Shown one piece after another: positions 52,801 to 61,768 of a stretch of 64,000 bases of DNA. This DNA comes from Lutjanus erythropterus (taxonomy: Eukaryota > Chordata > Actinopteri > Lutjaniformes > Lutjanidae). The stretch lies in assembly GCA_020091685.1 (NCBI GenBank), contig CM034608.1, forward strand, positions 951,967-1,015,966, given 5' to 3'. A program made the position numbers and the translations under genes. Within the stretch, counting starts at the first letter, position 1, and each line of letters begins with the position of its first letter. The notes under the pieces were generated by a model that saw only the letters and a list, made by a program, of their open reading frames with translations, was not told the DNA's origin and searched no databases.

Positions 52801-55800
52801 ATAGACTTAAAACAGAGTTTTTTCAAGGACATAGAATGTCTGGACACTGATGACTGTGGATATAAAGTTGAACAAAGTGAAGTAGCAGACAGTGGATTTG
52901 ACCAAGAGATGGGGGAAGTAGAATATCACAGCCCAGAACCCCTAACAGAGGAGCTCAGTCGAAGAGCCCTCGCTATCCAAGTCATCCCTCCATCCTGCAG
53001 CGGCTCAGAGGAACAGATGCTACAGAGCCATCCTGTCGTATTGTTCCAGAACAGCAGGGTGGAAAATGCGAGTCAAGAGGATCTAGCATCTGTTTCACGC
53101 AAGCACAGTAAGTCCTCAGTCATGACAATAACTGTTGGTGAACTCGAGCAAAGATTCCTGCAGATGGATCCAAGATCATCGCAGAGCAGTTCTGTGGAAA
53201 AACCCTGCATGTTGCCTCAGGACATTGATGTTCATTCATTGAACACAAACGAACTTACAGAAGAGATTCAACTGAAACTTGAGGAGACAAATGATCTGCA
53301 GATGGAAACAAGACGAAGGAGTACAGAGGACTCAGACAAACCTGCAGTCAGACCTGCCAAAGGCTCTACAGACTCAGACAGCCACTCAAAGGAGCAGCTC
53401 AGTAAAACTGACCAGGCAGAAAAACAGATTGTATCCAGATGTAAGTTACACTGTTGTTTGTGAGATGCTTTCAAATAAATAATGAACAAGTAAATATTTC
53501 TATGAAACTCACCTATTGTGACTGTTTGTCATCATTTCCAGCTTCCTTAGAGGCCAAAGAGCATCTGAAGCCAGTGGCTCATAAAGAGTCAGACAGCAGC
53601 AGCTGTGACCACTGGGCCAAGAGGAGGAAGCTCTTCAAGGAGAGTAAACAATGGAGCTCTGCTGGAGGAAGCTCCATCACCAGTGACATCACAGAGGAAT
53701 CAGGTAACTTCAGGCCTGAGGTTGGTCATATTTCTAAGAGTCAAGGGTGGATGTATTAAATAACCATCACTATACATTTGTTAAAATGACTAAGTGCCAC
53801 AATTTGAATGGCAAGGAGAGTCGTGGTGGCACTTACACTTATTTACAGAGGATCCTACTAGAACTTTAATTGGGCCTGAAAAGTTGAGCCCCAAAAGGCC
53901 CAAGCTCGACAAAATTCTGTCTGAACCTGACCTGAACCTGTCCCTTATTAGCAAACCCATAGGGTCTAGATCCTATCACTTGATTAGGCAATGAGCTCAT
54001 TGATCAATCCATGTGTACTGGAGATTTTCCTCGGACTTGTCACAATAAAAGGCCACTCTAAAATGTGCAGTTTGATCTTGAAAAAAGATTCAAGCATTCA
54101 AGGATATTTATTATCATTATACAATACAGGCTTGTACAACAAACTTATAGTTGTAGTTCTTTCATAATACACACATGCAACATACAGGTAATTAAATTCA
54201 GAATGGAATAGGGTGCAAATATAAAACAAAATAAATATATATATACATGCACACCCAGAAAATAATTCTGTAGTGCATTTTCTGAATTTGCATCAGGCTG
54301 AATTTAAACAGCAGCAACATGATGATGGTGATGATAATATGGTCGACATCTTCACATTAAAAGTTCAACATCTGGGAAACATTGTCCATCAACTGTGACT
54401 GTATTTGAGCACCAAGCATCATGGATGTGAAAACACAGTCCACAGACTTTTGCCCATCAGGTGCAACACAGTCCAATCCAGGATGCCGTGGAGCAGGTCT
54501 CTCTATGTGGGCACAACAGTCTCTGGTTTCTCGCTGTTTGGTCAGCCCGAGTCTCACATCAAACACGGTTAACTTCAACCAATCAGATCAACTCACCAAA
54601 CCAAAGCTGGCTAGAAGAGTGCAAACAGCTTTTCCATGGAGACAAACCTTCAGCGTCCTTTTTTGCTCTTCTTTCAGTGAAGTTCAGATATAACTGATGC
54701 TATCACAGAATCTATGCTAACCTCTTCAGAAGCCGCCATTGTTTGCTTGAGACAAGTCGTTTCCATGGATGCCTCTCGCTGTTCATGGAAATGACACACC
54801 TGAAACCATGCCCATAGCTGCCAGTAGTCCCTCCTAGGACACTGATTGGCTCGCACCACCTCTGGTGTGGACACAAATGGATAGCTTGGAGCCTGCTAAG
54901 ATGGATTCTCTGGGAAGCCAACTGCCTCACAATGTAAAGGGTCCACTGCTCTTTAATCCAATTAATATTCATCCAATCCAATATTTTCCAAACCCTGCAA
55001 GTATATCTCTGTCATAAGTGATACATGTCTCAGCAGTAAAGCTGAAACAATAACAAGGAGCCACTGGTGACCAGTCAGCGTCGGGTGTGACCAGTGACTC
55101 CCCTTTGCCTCATGCAGTGCAGTGCAGTGTTAAGTTGTTGGATATTGGCAGGAATTGTAACAACTTGTGACATCTATGGCACTGGGTTGTGAAAAAACTG
55201 CACATTTTAATGTGGCCAGTCCAAGACACACAGGATTATCTTTGCAAAAGTGAAGGGCTCACTCCACAGATTTGAACAAATTTGAGAAAATAATTTGAAA
55301 GAAATAAGTCTTAGATCTTTTACTTCAACTCGTGAAAAATGGGAGCAAAAAACAAAGCGTTTCTATTTTTATTAAGTATAATGAATTTAATACCTTCATA
55401 CATGCAAGTCTTATTCTTTGCTTCAAATGTTTTACTGGTAGCACCTTATATGTACTGCACTGTATCATGTGTGTGCTCTCCTGTAATTTTGTCTAGTATC
55501 AGAGGAGACTCGCTCTATGGACATGTCAGTTGGAGACAATGAAGACAGAGGCTTTTACACTGAGACTTTCCACTCTTCAGCATGGATTTACCAGGGAGAT
55601 GATGTAGACTCAGGGGCCATTCCTCCCAGCCTCAACACCAGAACTCGAGCTGTCTCAAGTAAGTTGGAGATCGTCATAATTTTACAGGAAAATCAACTCT
55701 TTTCAATTTATGTCATGGGGTAAACTCATTTTGAATCTCAGTTCTCAAGGTCTTCTTCAATGAAAAATCAACACTTGCTTTAAGCAGTGTATGCAGAGGT

Positions 55801-58800
55801 TATACATTTACAGTGAACTAAAAAAAAAACATATTTTTCTGAACTAAATTAAATTTTCCCCTTCTTTTCAGCTCGTGAGAGGACTGTCAAGATCAGCAAA
55901 GGGACAGGAGAGTATCCCTGGGGCTTTCGAATACAGTTTTCTAAACCCATTGTGGTTACAGAGGTCGACACAAGTAAGTAAACTGACTTGTCCCTGGAAT
56001 TAGAGGTTTAGTTTCTCTGAGTCGTTGGTATCCATGTATTTAGACTACTTTAAAACTGTGGCAAGTCTGGTTTTGAAGCTATGATTGGCTGGCCTGAAAA
56101 GCCTGGCCTGAAAGAGCCTTCACAGCTCCCAAAACTCATGATCAAATTGTCAAACTAGACCGTTCTAATCAAATATGAATCAAGATTCTGCATTGCCTAT
56201 ATGTCACCTCAAATGTTTTCAGAAACACATTTTAGTGTCTGGTTTAGCTAAAATATTAGAGAACCAAAATGGACCAAATGGACCAAGCTGTGCCCCAACT
56301 TACTTGCGTCGCTCAGTGCTACATCACGTTTCTTTGCCCTGATTGTTGTATGTCTATCTGATCTTTTATCTGCTCCTGTTGATAACACCCCTTGGAAATC
56401 AAAATGAATTGAGCAATTTCAGACTAATTGTGTCAAAGTGGAATAAACTCACAGCATAGTCAAATCAGATTACTGGTAAAATCCAGTTTTAAAGGAATTT
56501 AAGGACAGCAGTTATTCAGACAGATCACTTTAGGCTGCAAATGAGATTTTGTATTCAAAGATTGATTACGCTTATGTTACTAAGTCAGACAATGTACACT
56601 AATACCACTATTATGCAGTTATTATTACTAGATTTAATTTTTCTTGCTAATATGATTATTTGCTTCATCATTGAGGTGACACTATGAAATTAGGAAGCTA
56701 TTTTATTTTTATTAATTTCTCTTGTTGATATTGTGTGCTGCCCATAATATGATGTTTGAATGTCTTGTCTTTGGTGTGGACCCCAGGAAGAACAGATGTT
56801 ACTGCAGTAATAACCAATGTGGATCCTACATAAATAAATAAATTCACATGCGTGAATTCTGTGTAAAATTAGATCAGCTGTATACAGACCTTGAAACAAG
56901 AAAACTATTAGTCTCCATTCTATTGCATTGTTAGCAACCACTATCTATGGTAACAAATGCAGCAATGCAGGAACTGTAACATCAATATATTTTTTTTAGT
57001 TTTGGCAGTGGTTGAAAAAATAAAAAGGGCAGCAGCTGTGTGCAGTAAGTCAACAGCACACAGGAGTGTGTATAAATACTGCAATTCTGTAATAAATCAC
57101 ATGTGAAACTATCAATTATTTAACAAATTATTTAACAAAGACACTCATGATGATGTCAGTGACAATGAGCTGTATAATGAGGAGCTTACAGTTCATGATG
57201 GTAATGATAAGTTAATTCATGAAATATAGTTTACCTTGTGTGTGTGTAAGTATTGTTGTTGTAACAAATGTTACCAGTCATCATTATCAAGGACAATATA
57301 ATATAAATATATAATGGTCTCCAGTGGTGGAAAGATGACTGCAAATCTGTACTCAAGCACAACTACTGTAACATTACTAAAATATTACACAATTACATGT
57401 AAAAGTACTGGTGTTAGAAAAATTCTTCATTTTTTCTGTTTTGTTTGGTCATTTTTTTTTCTCATTTTCAGTTTTAGTTTCAGACTATAGATTCAATATT
57501 CATTGATACAGTTTTAATTTGTTCAATTCTTGATGCCAGTTAATTGATTAATGATTAATCATTATTATTCTTACTCCAAACGTGTGCTGCTGCAGTGTTT
57601 AGTTTTTTGTCCTGCTTTTCATTGGCCCGTTTGTGATCGGATCGCCTAGTTGGCTACAAAAATGCAGATGACAGGTTTGGTTATTAATTCAACTTGTACT
57701 CAATCATGATTTTGAAAGTAACTAAGTACATTACATGTTGTGAAAAATACTTAAGTACAAGTAAAAGTACAGACTTGGAAAAAAATCTACTCAGAAAGTA
57801 AGAAAGTACCCCCAAAAAACCTCATTACAATAACTTGAGTATTTGTAATCAGTTACTTCCACCCCTGATAGTCTCTAATTAATCAACATAATTGACATGA
57901 AAATCTGTAAATCTGCATATTAATTTCTTTAGGAATGACTCTGTACATTTTATATATTATGCAAATTTTATTTCTGTAATGTAAAATTTTCACAGTTGCA
58001 GTAACAGGTATCCAGGTGTTTTAAGTTAAGAGGCTAACAAGGAAGAATGATGTCTGCGTTTGTGACATGGCAGGCTGTTCCAAATGTAGGAATTTTGTCA
58101 AGGGGAGTTCACTTAACTGACATTCCCTGTGCAGGGAGCAGGAATACTGTTTGTGTATAGTGTGGCACAGAGCGCAGCTATAGATACAACATGTTCCAAC
58201 TCACCATGAGATTTGAACCTAATGGCTGGGTGCAGTGATTTCCTAGATTTCCTCGTCGCCACTGTGAAGTTGCCAGGCAACCAGTGGAAGCTATTTGCTC
58301 TCCAAGGATGGCGTGTGTTAGTCTGTCTAGATTTGGGTTGGTAAGTGAAGCTCTGTGATGTTTCAGATGGGGCTGCTGAGGAAGCAGGGTTGATGGTGGG
58401 AGACTACGTACTCGCTGTCAACGGAACTGATGTCACCAGCATTCCACACTCTGAGGCTGCAGATTTGGCCAGGCAAGGTAGGCTGCTTCACGTCTGATCA
58501 TGGATCCACACTTTTATGTTGAGTGAAAGACAATGTTGCAGCACTGTGAGATTAGCAGAATGATTGGTTAAAGATAGGAACATGTTGCATGGGTTTGAGG
58601 TGATGCAAGTACTGTATGACTTTTAATTGTTATACTTAACTGGATGTTCATTAAATTATATTGTAGGTCCAGATCTTCTAACATTGACCATTGGGTCAGA
58701 CATTGCTCGTAGTCCCAATACCCCCAGACCAGCATGTCGTGGTTATCTTCACAAGCGTACCCAGTCTGGTCTGATTAAAGGCTGGAGGAAGAGGTGGTTT

Positions 58801-61378
58801 GTGCTCACACATGACTGCTGCCTTTACTACTACAGACACAAACGGGTGAGCAAGGAGTGCTCGTCATCATCATGTGTTCTAACTTTGCTAAAAACATCCG
58901 TCCACACAGCAATGGAACAAGAAGTGTCCTTTTGACATGAGCTCATGTTCATTACAGGATGAAGGCAAGAGACGGGCTCTATCAGCAGTAAAGCTGGAGG
59001 GGGCTGAGGTGGGACCAGATATTTCCCTGGGAAAACCCTTTGTGTTCAAATGCCGCCCTCAGTCTGGTAACCGACTGTACTTCTTCTGCGCCACCTCCAA
59101 CCAGGAGATGAAAAGGTATAGAACAGATAAGAACTTTCTAATCCAAAGTGGTTTCAAGTATGTTTCTGTGTATCTGCTTTTATTTTTATTTAAAGCTGAA
59201 TTTAAATGCTGACATAAAAAAAAACATCTGTAAATATTTCAAGAGATGAGACATAAGAAGAAATAAGAATCAAGTGCACTTTCAACAGTGGTTTCATCTG
59301 TGTTTAATCTGTATCTTTGTCATTGTAGGTGGCTGGAAGCTATGGAGAAAGCTATTCATCCCATCACACAGGTAACATCCAAATCTGTATTCTTACACCT
59401 ACACATTATGGTTTTATACACTGTATTCTTATCTTACCTCCTGCTGTTCATTCTGTATCATGTCTACGATTAGAATTACTGTGCACCTGCACCACTTAAT
59501 GTAACTGCTGCACATGCTCATACAGTCTACATTACAGGGCTGGTCACACCTACAGTATCTGATTTTTACTGATTTCACCACTAAACTAGCAACTGCCAAA
59601 TTGCCAGACTCCCTTAAAAAAATTGCACAATTTAGAGCAGTCATTCCCAAACACTGGGTCGGGACCCACAGGTGGGTCACGGGAGATTTTTATTTCTGTT
59701 GCCAAGTAAATAAAAAGACAATGGAAGAAATTTAGCAGTATCTTAATTATATTCTTATAATCCAGTCATCTAAAATGTTTTATATCATTTTCTTGATGAG
59801 AGGAAATAAAACCAATGAGATGTCCTGTGTATATGTTTGCAATAACATGCAGCAAGATTAGGGCTGCAAGTAATTCATTGCTGATCAATTTTTCCATTAT
59901 ATTCATGATTGATCATGTTGGTGAAAAATGGTGAAAAAATATTGATCTGACAATAATTTCTACTAATCAATTAGTTGTTTGGTCTAGAAAATGTCAGAAA
60001 ATACTAAAAATTGATTCATTAATCCTGTCACAAAATTTTTCAATTGAAAAAAAGAACAGGTGGAGCGCATGTATGTCCATCTGTTTTCACATGTTTTTCA
60101 ACAAGTGATCAATCTGGCAACAATTTTCCCATTAACCAATTAGTTGTTTGGTCTATAAAATTCCAGAAAATATTGATCAGTATTCACATTTATGAAGATG
60201 ATATCAGAGAATTTGGTCTTTTTTCTTTAAAAAAATATGCAAATTGATCAACTGATTATGAAAATAGTTGGTGTTTATTTTTTAGAATCGATTAAATGTT
60301 GCAGCTCTAGTAAAAATAATCTTAGGTGATGTGAAAATGGAAGTAAAAATGGTGAGGAACATGAAGTCTTAACAAGATTTATTAATAAGGTGTTTTGTGT
60401 ATTGAGTCGTGATGGTTTGTCATTCTTCAAAAGTGGGTCCCCAGGAAAAAAGTTTAGGAAACAATTATTTAGAGAGTTGTTCACTTTTGAGAAACTTAAT
60501 AAACTAACAAAAACGGCTACGGCAAATCCTTAATCATATATACCGTCTTATAAATTTGACATTAGATGTAATACATCAAGTTGTTGCTTTCCTTGTAAAA
60601 ACATTGTGTTGTTGTGAAGAGCAGGCAGGAGAGATGCTCTGTGGTGTGCTGGGATGCACCGTTACTTTCTCTCAGTTTGTCATTAATGCCTTTTTTATCA
60701 TCTGTGATGTGAAAGCATCAGATTTCTACACAGTCAGAAGAAGTACTCCGTCCTGCTCATAATTCAGTTATAAAATCCTTGCGCACCATGGAGCGTCTCT
60801 GCAGCCGGCCTGCTGACAGGGTCACTGGAGATGCATCTGGAGATGCATTATATTGCCAGGAATGAACTGATGTACTCAGTGCTGACCACTTGGGTTATAC
60901 AACTGGTTGGATAACCCAAGATGCATCTTCTGCTTTTTGCACTTGTAGTTGGATGTGAAATTGCATTTTGTTGTCTTGTACTCTGCAATGACAATAATGT
61001 TAAATCTAATGTAACCATAAATGTAGTGGACATTAGTATAACATTTTTAATGCTTGTTTTGACTGTAATATTAGTCTGAGAGGTGGATTAGAATGAATGA
61101 GTCAGGCTGTTGCTCAACATTGGCTTATCACAACTGTCATATATAGCCCTCCAGCTAACACTAATCTTCTCAATTACCTCTCATATTTCAGAACCACGTG
61201 TGGGTGGATGTCACCAGACACAACTCTAATCTGCCCCCGCTGGCTGTGAAGAACCCTGAGTGTCTGGGATTGCTTCATAAAATGGACAGAAACAAGGACA
61301 TGTGGGTTCAGCACTACTGCATTCTGAAGGATGGCTGCATCTCCCTGTACAGTGGCATCCGTGCAACTCATGCACATG
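46735..61378 (+). CDS. pdzph1: PDZ and pleckstrin homology domain protein (PDZPH1), 3' end outside window
   Basis: Ten coding exons join in one open frame of about 1091 residues. The first ATG (46763-46765) follows an in-frame TGA at 46736-46738. Layout: basic N-terminus, a long Ser-, Asp- and Glu-rich region (about residues 20-831) without a recognisable fold, a PDZ domain (about 833-912, with the YPWGFRIQ ligand loop), a first PH domain (about 927-1026, closing with W in KRWLEAMEKAI), and the start of a second PH domain from about 1053. The PDZ-PH-PH order and position beside PAM fit PDZPH1. I know of no established biochemical role; PH domains suggest phosphoinositide or membrane binding and PDZ suggests binding a C-terminal peptide. 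CNKSR proteins also carry PDZ and PH but start with SAM and CRIC domains, which are absent here. The rest of the second PH domain and the stop codon are beyond base 64000. Confidence 0.85.
46739..46744 (+). promoter_or_regulatory. Minimal upstream ORF (ATG-TGA) before the PDZPH1 start
   Basis: A start codon immediately followed by a stop lies 18 bases before the proposed main ATG in the same exon. Start-stop elements can stall ribosomes and lower translation; a role here is inference. Confidence 0.4.
47137..48182. mobile_element. hAT-like element (CAGGGGTGG ... CCACCACTG) with 8-bp duplication
   Basis: Starts caggggtgggagtaactaat, ends ttttcagtactctttccacc actg. Flanks aatgtccc (47129-47136) and gatgtccc (48183-48190) match at 7 of 8. 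Contains a second MITE at 47541-47876. Confidence 0.85.
47541..47876. mobile_element. MITE (TAGGGCTGCAAC / AATCGATTAAT family), nested
   Basis: Left tagagttgcaacaattaatc and complement of right tagggctgaaacaaattatt are inverted. Internal atcgattaataattgatta is typical. A related copy is at 59859-60309. Confidence 0.8.
48183..48822. other. PDZPH1 intron, nothing recognised
   Basis: No exon or named repeat. Confidence 0.4.
48823..49140. repeat. hAT-like MITE (CAGTGGTGG family), partial copy
   Basis: cagtggtggacagagtactg, tctgtactcaagcacag and cttaagtaaaagtac match the left end of 57322-57867. The right end was not found. Confidence 0.7.
49141..50455. other. PDZPH1 intron, simple repeats only
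   Basis: T-rich tract at 49240-49260 and a gtgttgtgttgtgttg / ttgttgttctt run at 49990-50028. Otherwise unrecognised. Confidence 0.45.
50456..50765 (+). repeat. L2-like LINE 3' tail fragment
   Basis: ccctctcagtcttcaagaaa, cagctcttttgtgagc and cacattggatgaaactgtct match the 3' end of 2226-2940. Confidence 0.75.
50766..51328. other. PDZPH1 intron end, nothing recognised
   Basis: No named repeat before the acceptor of the giant exon. Confidence 0.4.
51329..53440 (+). CDS. pdzph1: PDZPH1 giant exon (low-complexity N-terminal region)
   Basis: Acceptor ttgcattttcag, donor gtaagt. The 2112-bp open exon encodes 704 residues (about 20-723) rich in Ser, Gln, Asp, Glu and Lys. Visible features are an acidic cluster (SGSEDEDKD), a basic nuclear-localisation-like PKKRRRQ at 52465 (about residue 399), and a short possible amphipathic segment, GELEQRFLQM, near the end. 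No enzyme motif is visible. The long uninterrupted frame and clean splice edges make it certain as coding. Confidence 0.93.
53542..53703 (+). CDS. pdzph1: PDZPH1 exon (linker, KRRKLFKESK)
   Basis: Acceptor catcatttccag, donor gtaact. Reads SSLEAKEHLKPVAHKESDSS, with DHWAKRRKLFKESKQW later and GGSSITSDITEES at the end. Phase 1 on both sides, 162 bp, so it could be skipped in frame. Confidence 0.9.
53704..55496. other. PDZPH1 intron, nothing firmly recognised
   Basis: A ggatatttattatcattata stretch at 54100 resembles the repeat around 3430. The rest has no gene or named repeat. Confidence 0.4.
55497..55658 (+). CDS. pdzph1: PDZPH1 exon (linker before PDZ)
   Basis: Acceptor attttgtctag, donor gtaagt. 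Reads VSEETRSMDMSVGDNEDRGF, then YTETFHSSAWIYQGDDVDSG. Phase 1 on both sides and 162 bp, the same length as the preceding exon. Confidence 0.9.
55872..55973 (+). CDS. pdzph1: PDZPH1 exon (first half of PDZ)
   Basis: Acceptor ccccttcttttcag, donor gtaagt. Reads TRERTVKISKGTGEYPWGFR, then IQFSKPIVVTEVDT. YPWGFRI is the carboxylate-binding loop of a PDZ domain (x-phi-G-phi type), followed by the beta-B and beta-C strands. Phase 1 on both sides. Confidence 0.93.
55974..57321. other. PDZPH1 intron, nothing recognised
   Basis: The intron splits the PDZ domain. No named repeat in this part. Confidence 0.45.
57322..57867. mobile_element. hAT-like MITE (CAGTGGTGG ... CACCCCTG), complete, 8-bp duplication
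   Basis: Starts cagtggtggaaagatgactg, ends taatcagttacttccacccc tg. Flanks atggtctc (57314-57321) and atagtctc (57868-57875) match at 7 of 8. Opposite orientation to 47137-48182. Confidence 0.88.
57868..58366. other. PDZPH1 intron, nothing recognised
   Basis: No named repeat before the second PDZ exon. Confidence 0.45.
58367..58477 (+). CDS. pdzph1: PDZPH1 exon (second half of PDZ)
   Basis: Acceptor tgatgtttcag, donor gtaggc. Reads NGAAEEAGLMVGDYVLAVNG, then TDVTSIPHSEAADLARQ. GDYVLAVNG is the standard PDZ core (GDxIxxVNG), and HSEAADLAR is the alpha-B helix whose first His suggests class I ligand preference. Phase 1 on both sides. Confidence 0.94.
58667..58845 (+). CDS. pdzph1: PDZPH1 exon (end of PDZ, start of first PH)
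   Basis: Acceptor attatattgtag, donor gtgagc. Reads GPDLLTLTIGSD (last PDZ strand), then CRGYLHKRTQSGLIKGWRKR and WFVLTHDCCLYYYRHKR. GYLxKR...KGWRKRWFVL..LYYY is the typical PH beta-1 to beta-3 pattern with basic residues at the phosphoinositide pocket. Ends in phase 0. Confidence 0.95.
58958..59115 (+). CDS. pdzph1: PDZPH1 exon (first PH domain, strands 4-7)
   Basis: Acceptor ttcattacag, donor gtatag. Reads DEGKRRALSAVKLEGAEVGP, then PFVFKCRPQSGNRLYFFCAT and SNQEMKR. The last codon (AG/G, Arg) is split. This is the middle of a PH fold up to the C-terminal helix. Confidence 0.94.
59329..59371 (+). CDS. pdzph1: PDZPH1 exon (PH C-terminal helix, 43 bp)
   Basis: Acceptor tcattgtag, donor gtaaca. 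Reads (R)WLEAMEKAIHPITQ. The Trp is the near-invariant residue of the PH C-terminal helix. Ends in phase 0. Confidence 0.92.
59638..60466. mobile_element. hAT-like element with exact 8-bp duplication, containing another MITE
   Basis: Left cagtcattcccaaacactgg; right end gtccccaggaaaaaagttta ggaaac pairs with it as in 44782-45244. atttagag is present exactly at 59630-59637 and 60467-60474. The middle is a second MITE (59859-60309). Confidence 0.88.
59859..60309. mobile_element. MITE (TAGGGCTGCAA family), nested
   Basis: Left tagggctgcaagtaattcat and complement of right tagagctgcaacatttaatc are inverted. Internal ttagttgtttggtct occurs twice (59971 and 60140). Confidence 0.8.
60475..61191. other. 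PDZPH1 intron, nothing recognised
   Basis: No named repeat or gene. Confidence 0.4.
61192..61378 (+). CDS. pdzph1: PDZPH1 exon (start of second PH domain)
   Basis: Acceptor tcatatttcag, donor gtatgg. Reads NHVWVDVTRHNSNLPPLAVK, then NPECLGLLHKMDRNKDMWVQ and HYCILKDGCISLYSGIRATH. GLLHKM..WVQHYCILKDGCISLYSG is a second PH beta-1 to beta-3 pattern. Exits in phase 1. No further exon was recognised up to base 64000. Confidence 0.93.
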
Positions 61379-61736
61379 GTATGGAAGTCATCATGTTTCA
61401 TGTTTTGCTAACATGCTGCATGTTTCACAGCTTCCCTCTAATCAATTAGCTATTAAACTTATATAGTTTGATAGTTTCTGCACTTTAATTTTGTACACAT
61501 TTACTCTCTATTCAGTATAGTCCTGACTGATAGTTGTTTATTGAAGTGGTTGTGTGATTTTCAAAGAAGATTTCTTGAAATATTTTTAGGGTGCAGGCAC
61601 AGTAATATGTTTAAAAAAGAATATGAGGAGGCATTAAAACTGCCAAAAAACAATTTTCCCCGTTTTGCTCACTTAGACTGATGACATGCATCAAGTAAAA
61701 AAAAAATTTATATATACATATATATATATATATATG

Positions 61737-61768
<32 letters not shown>

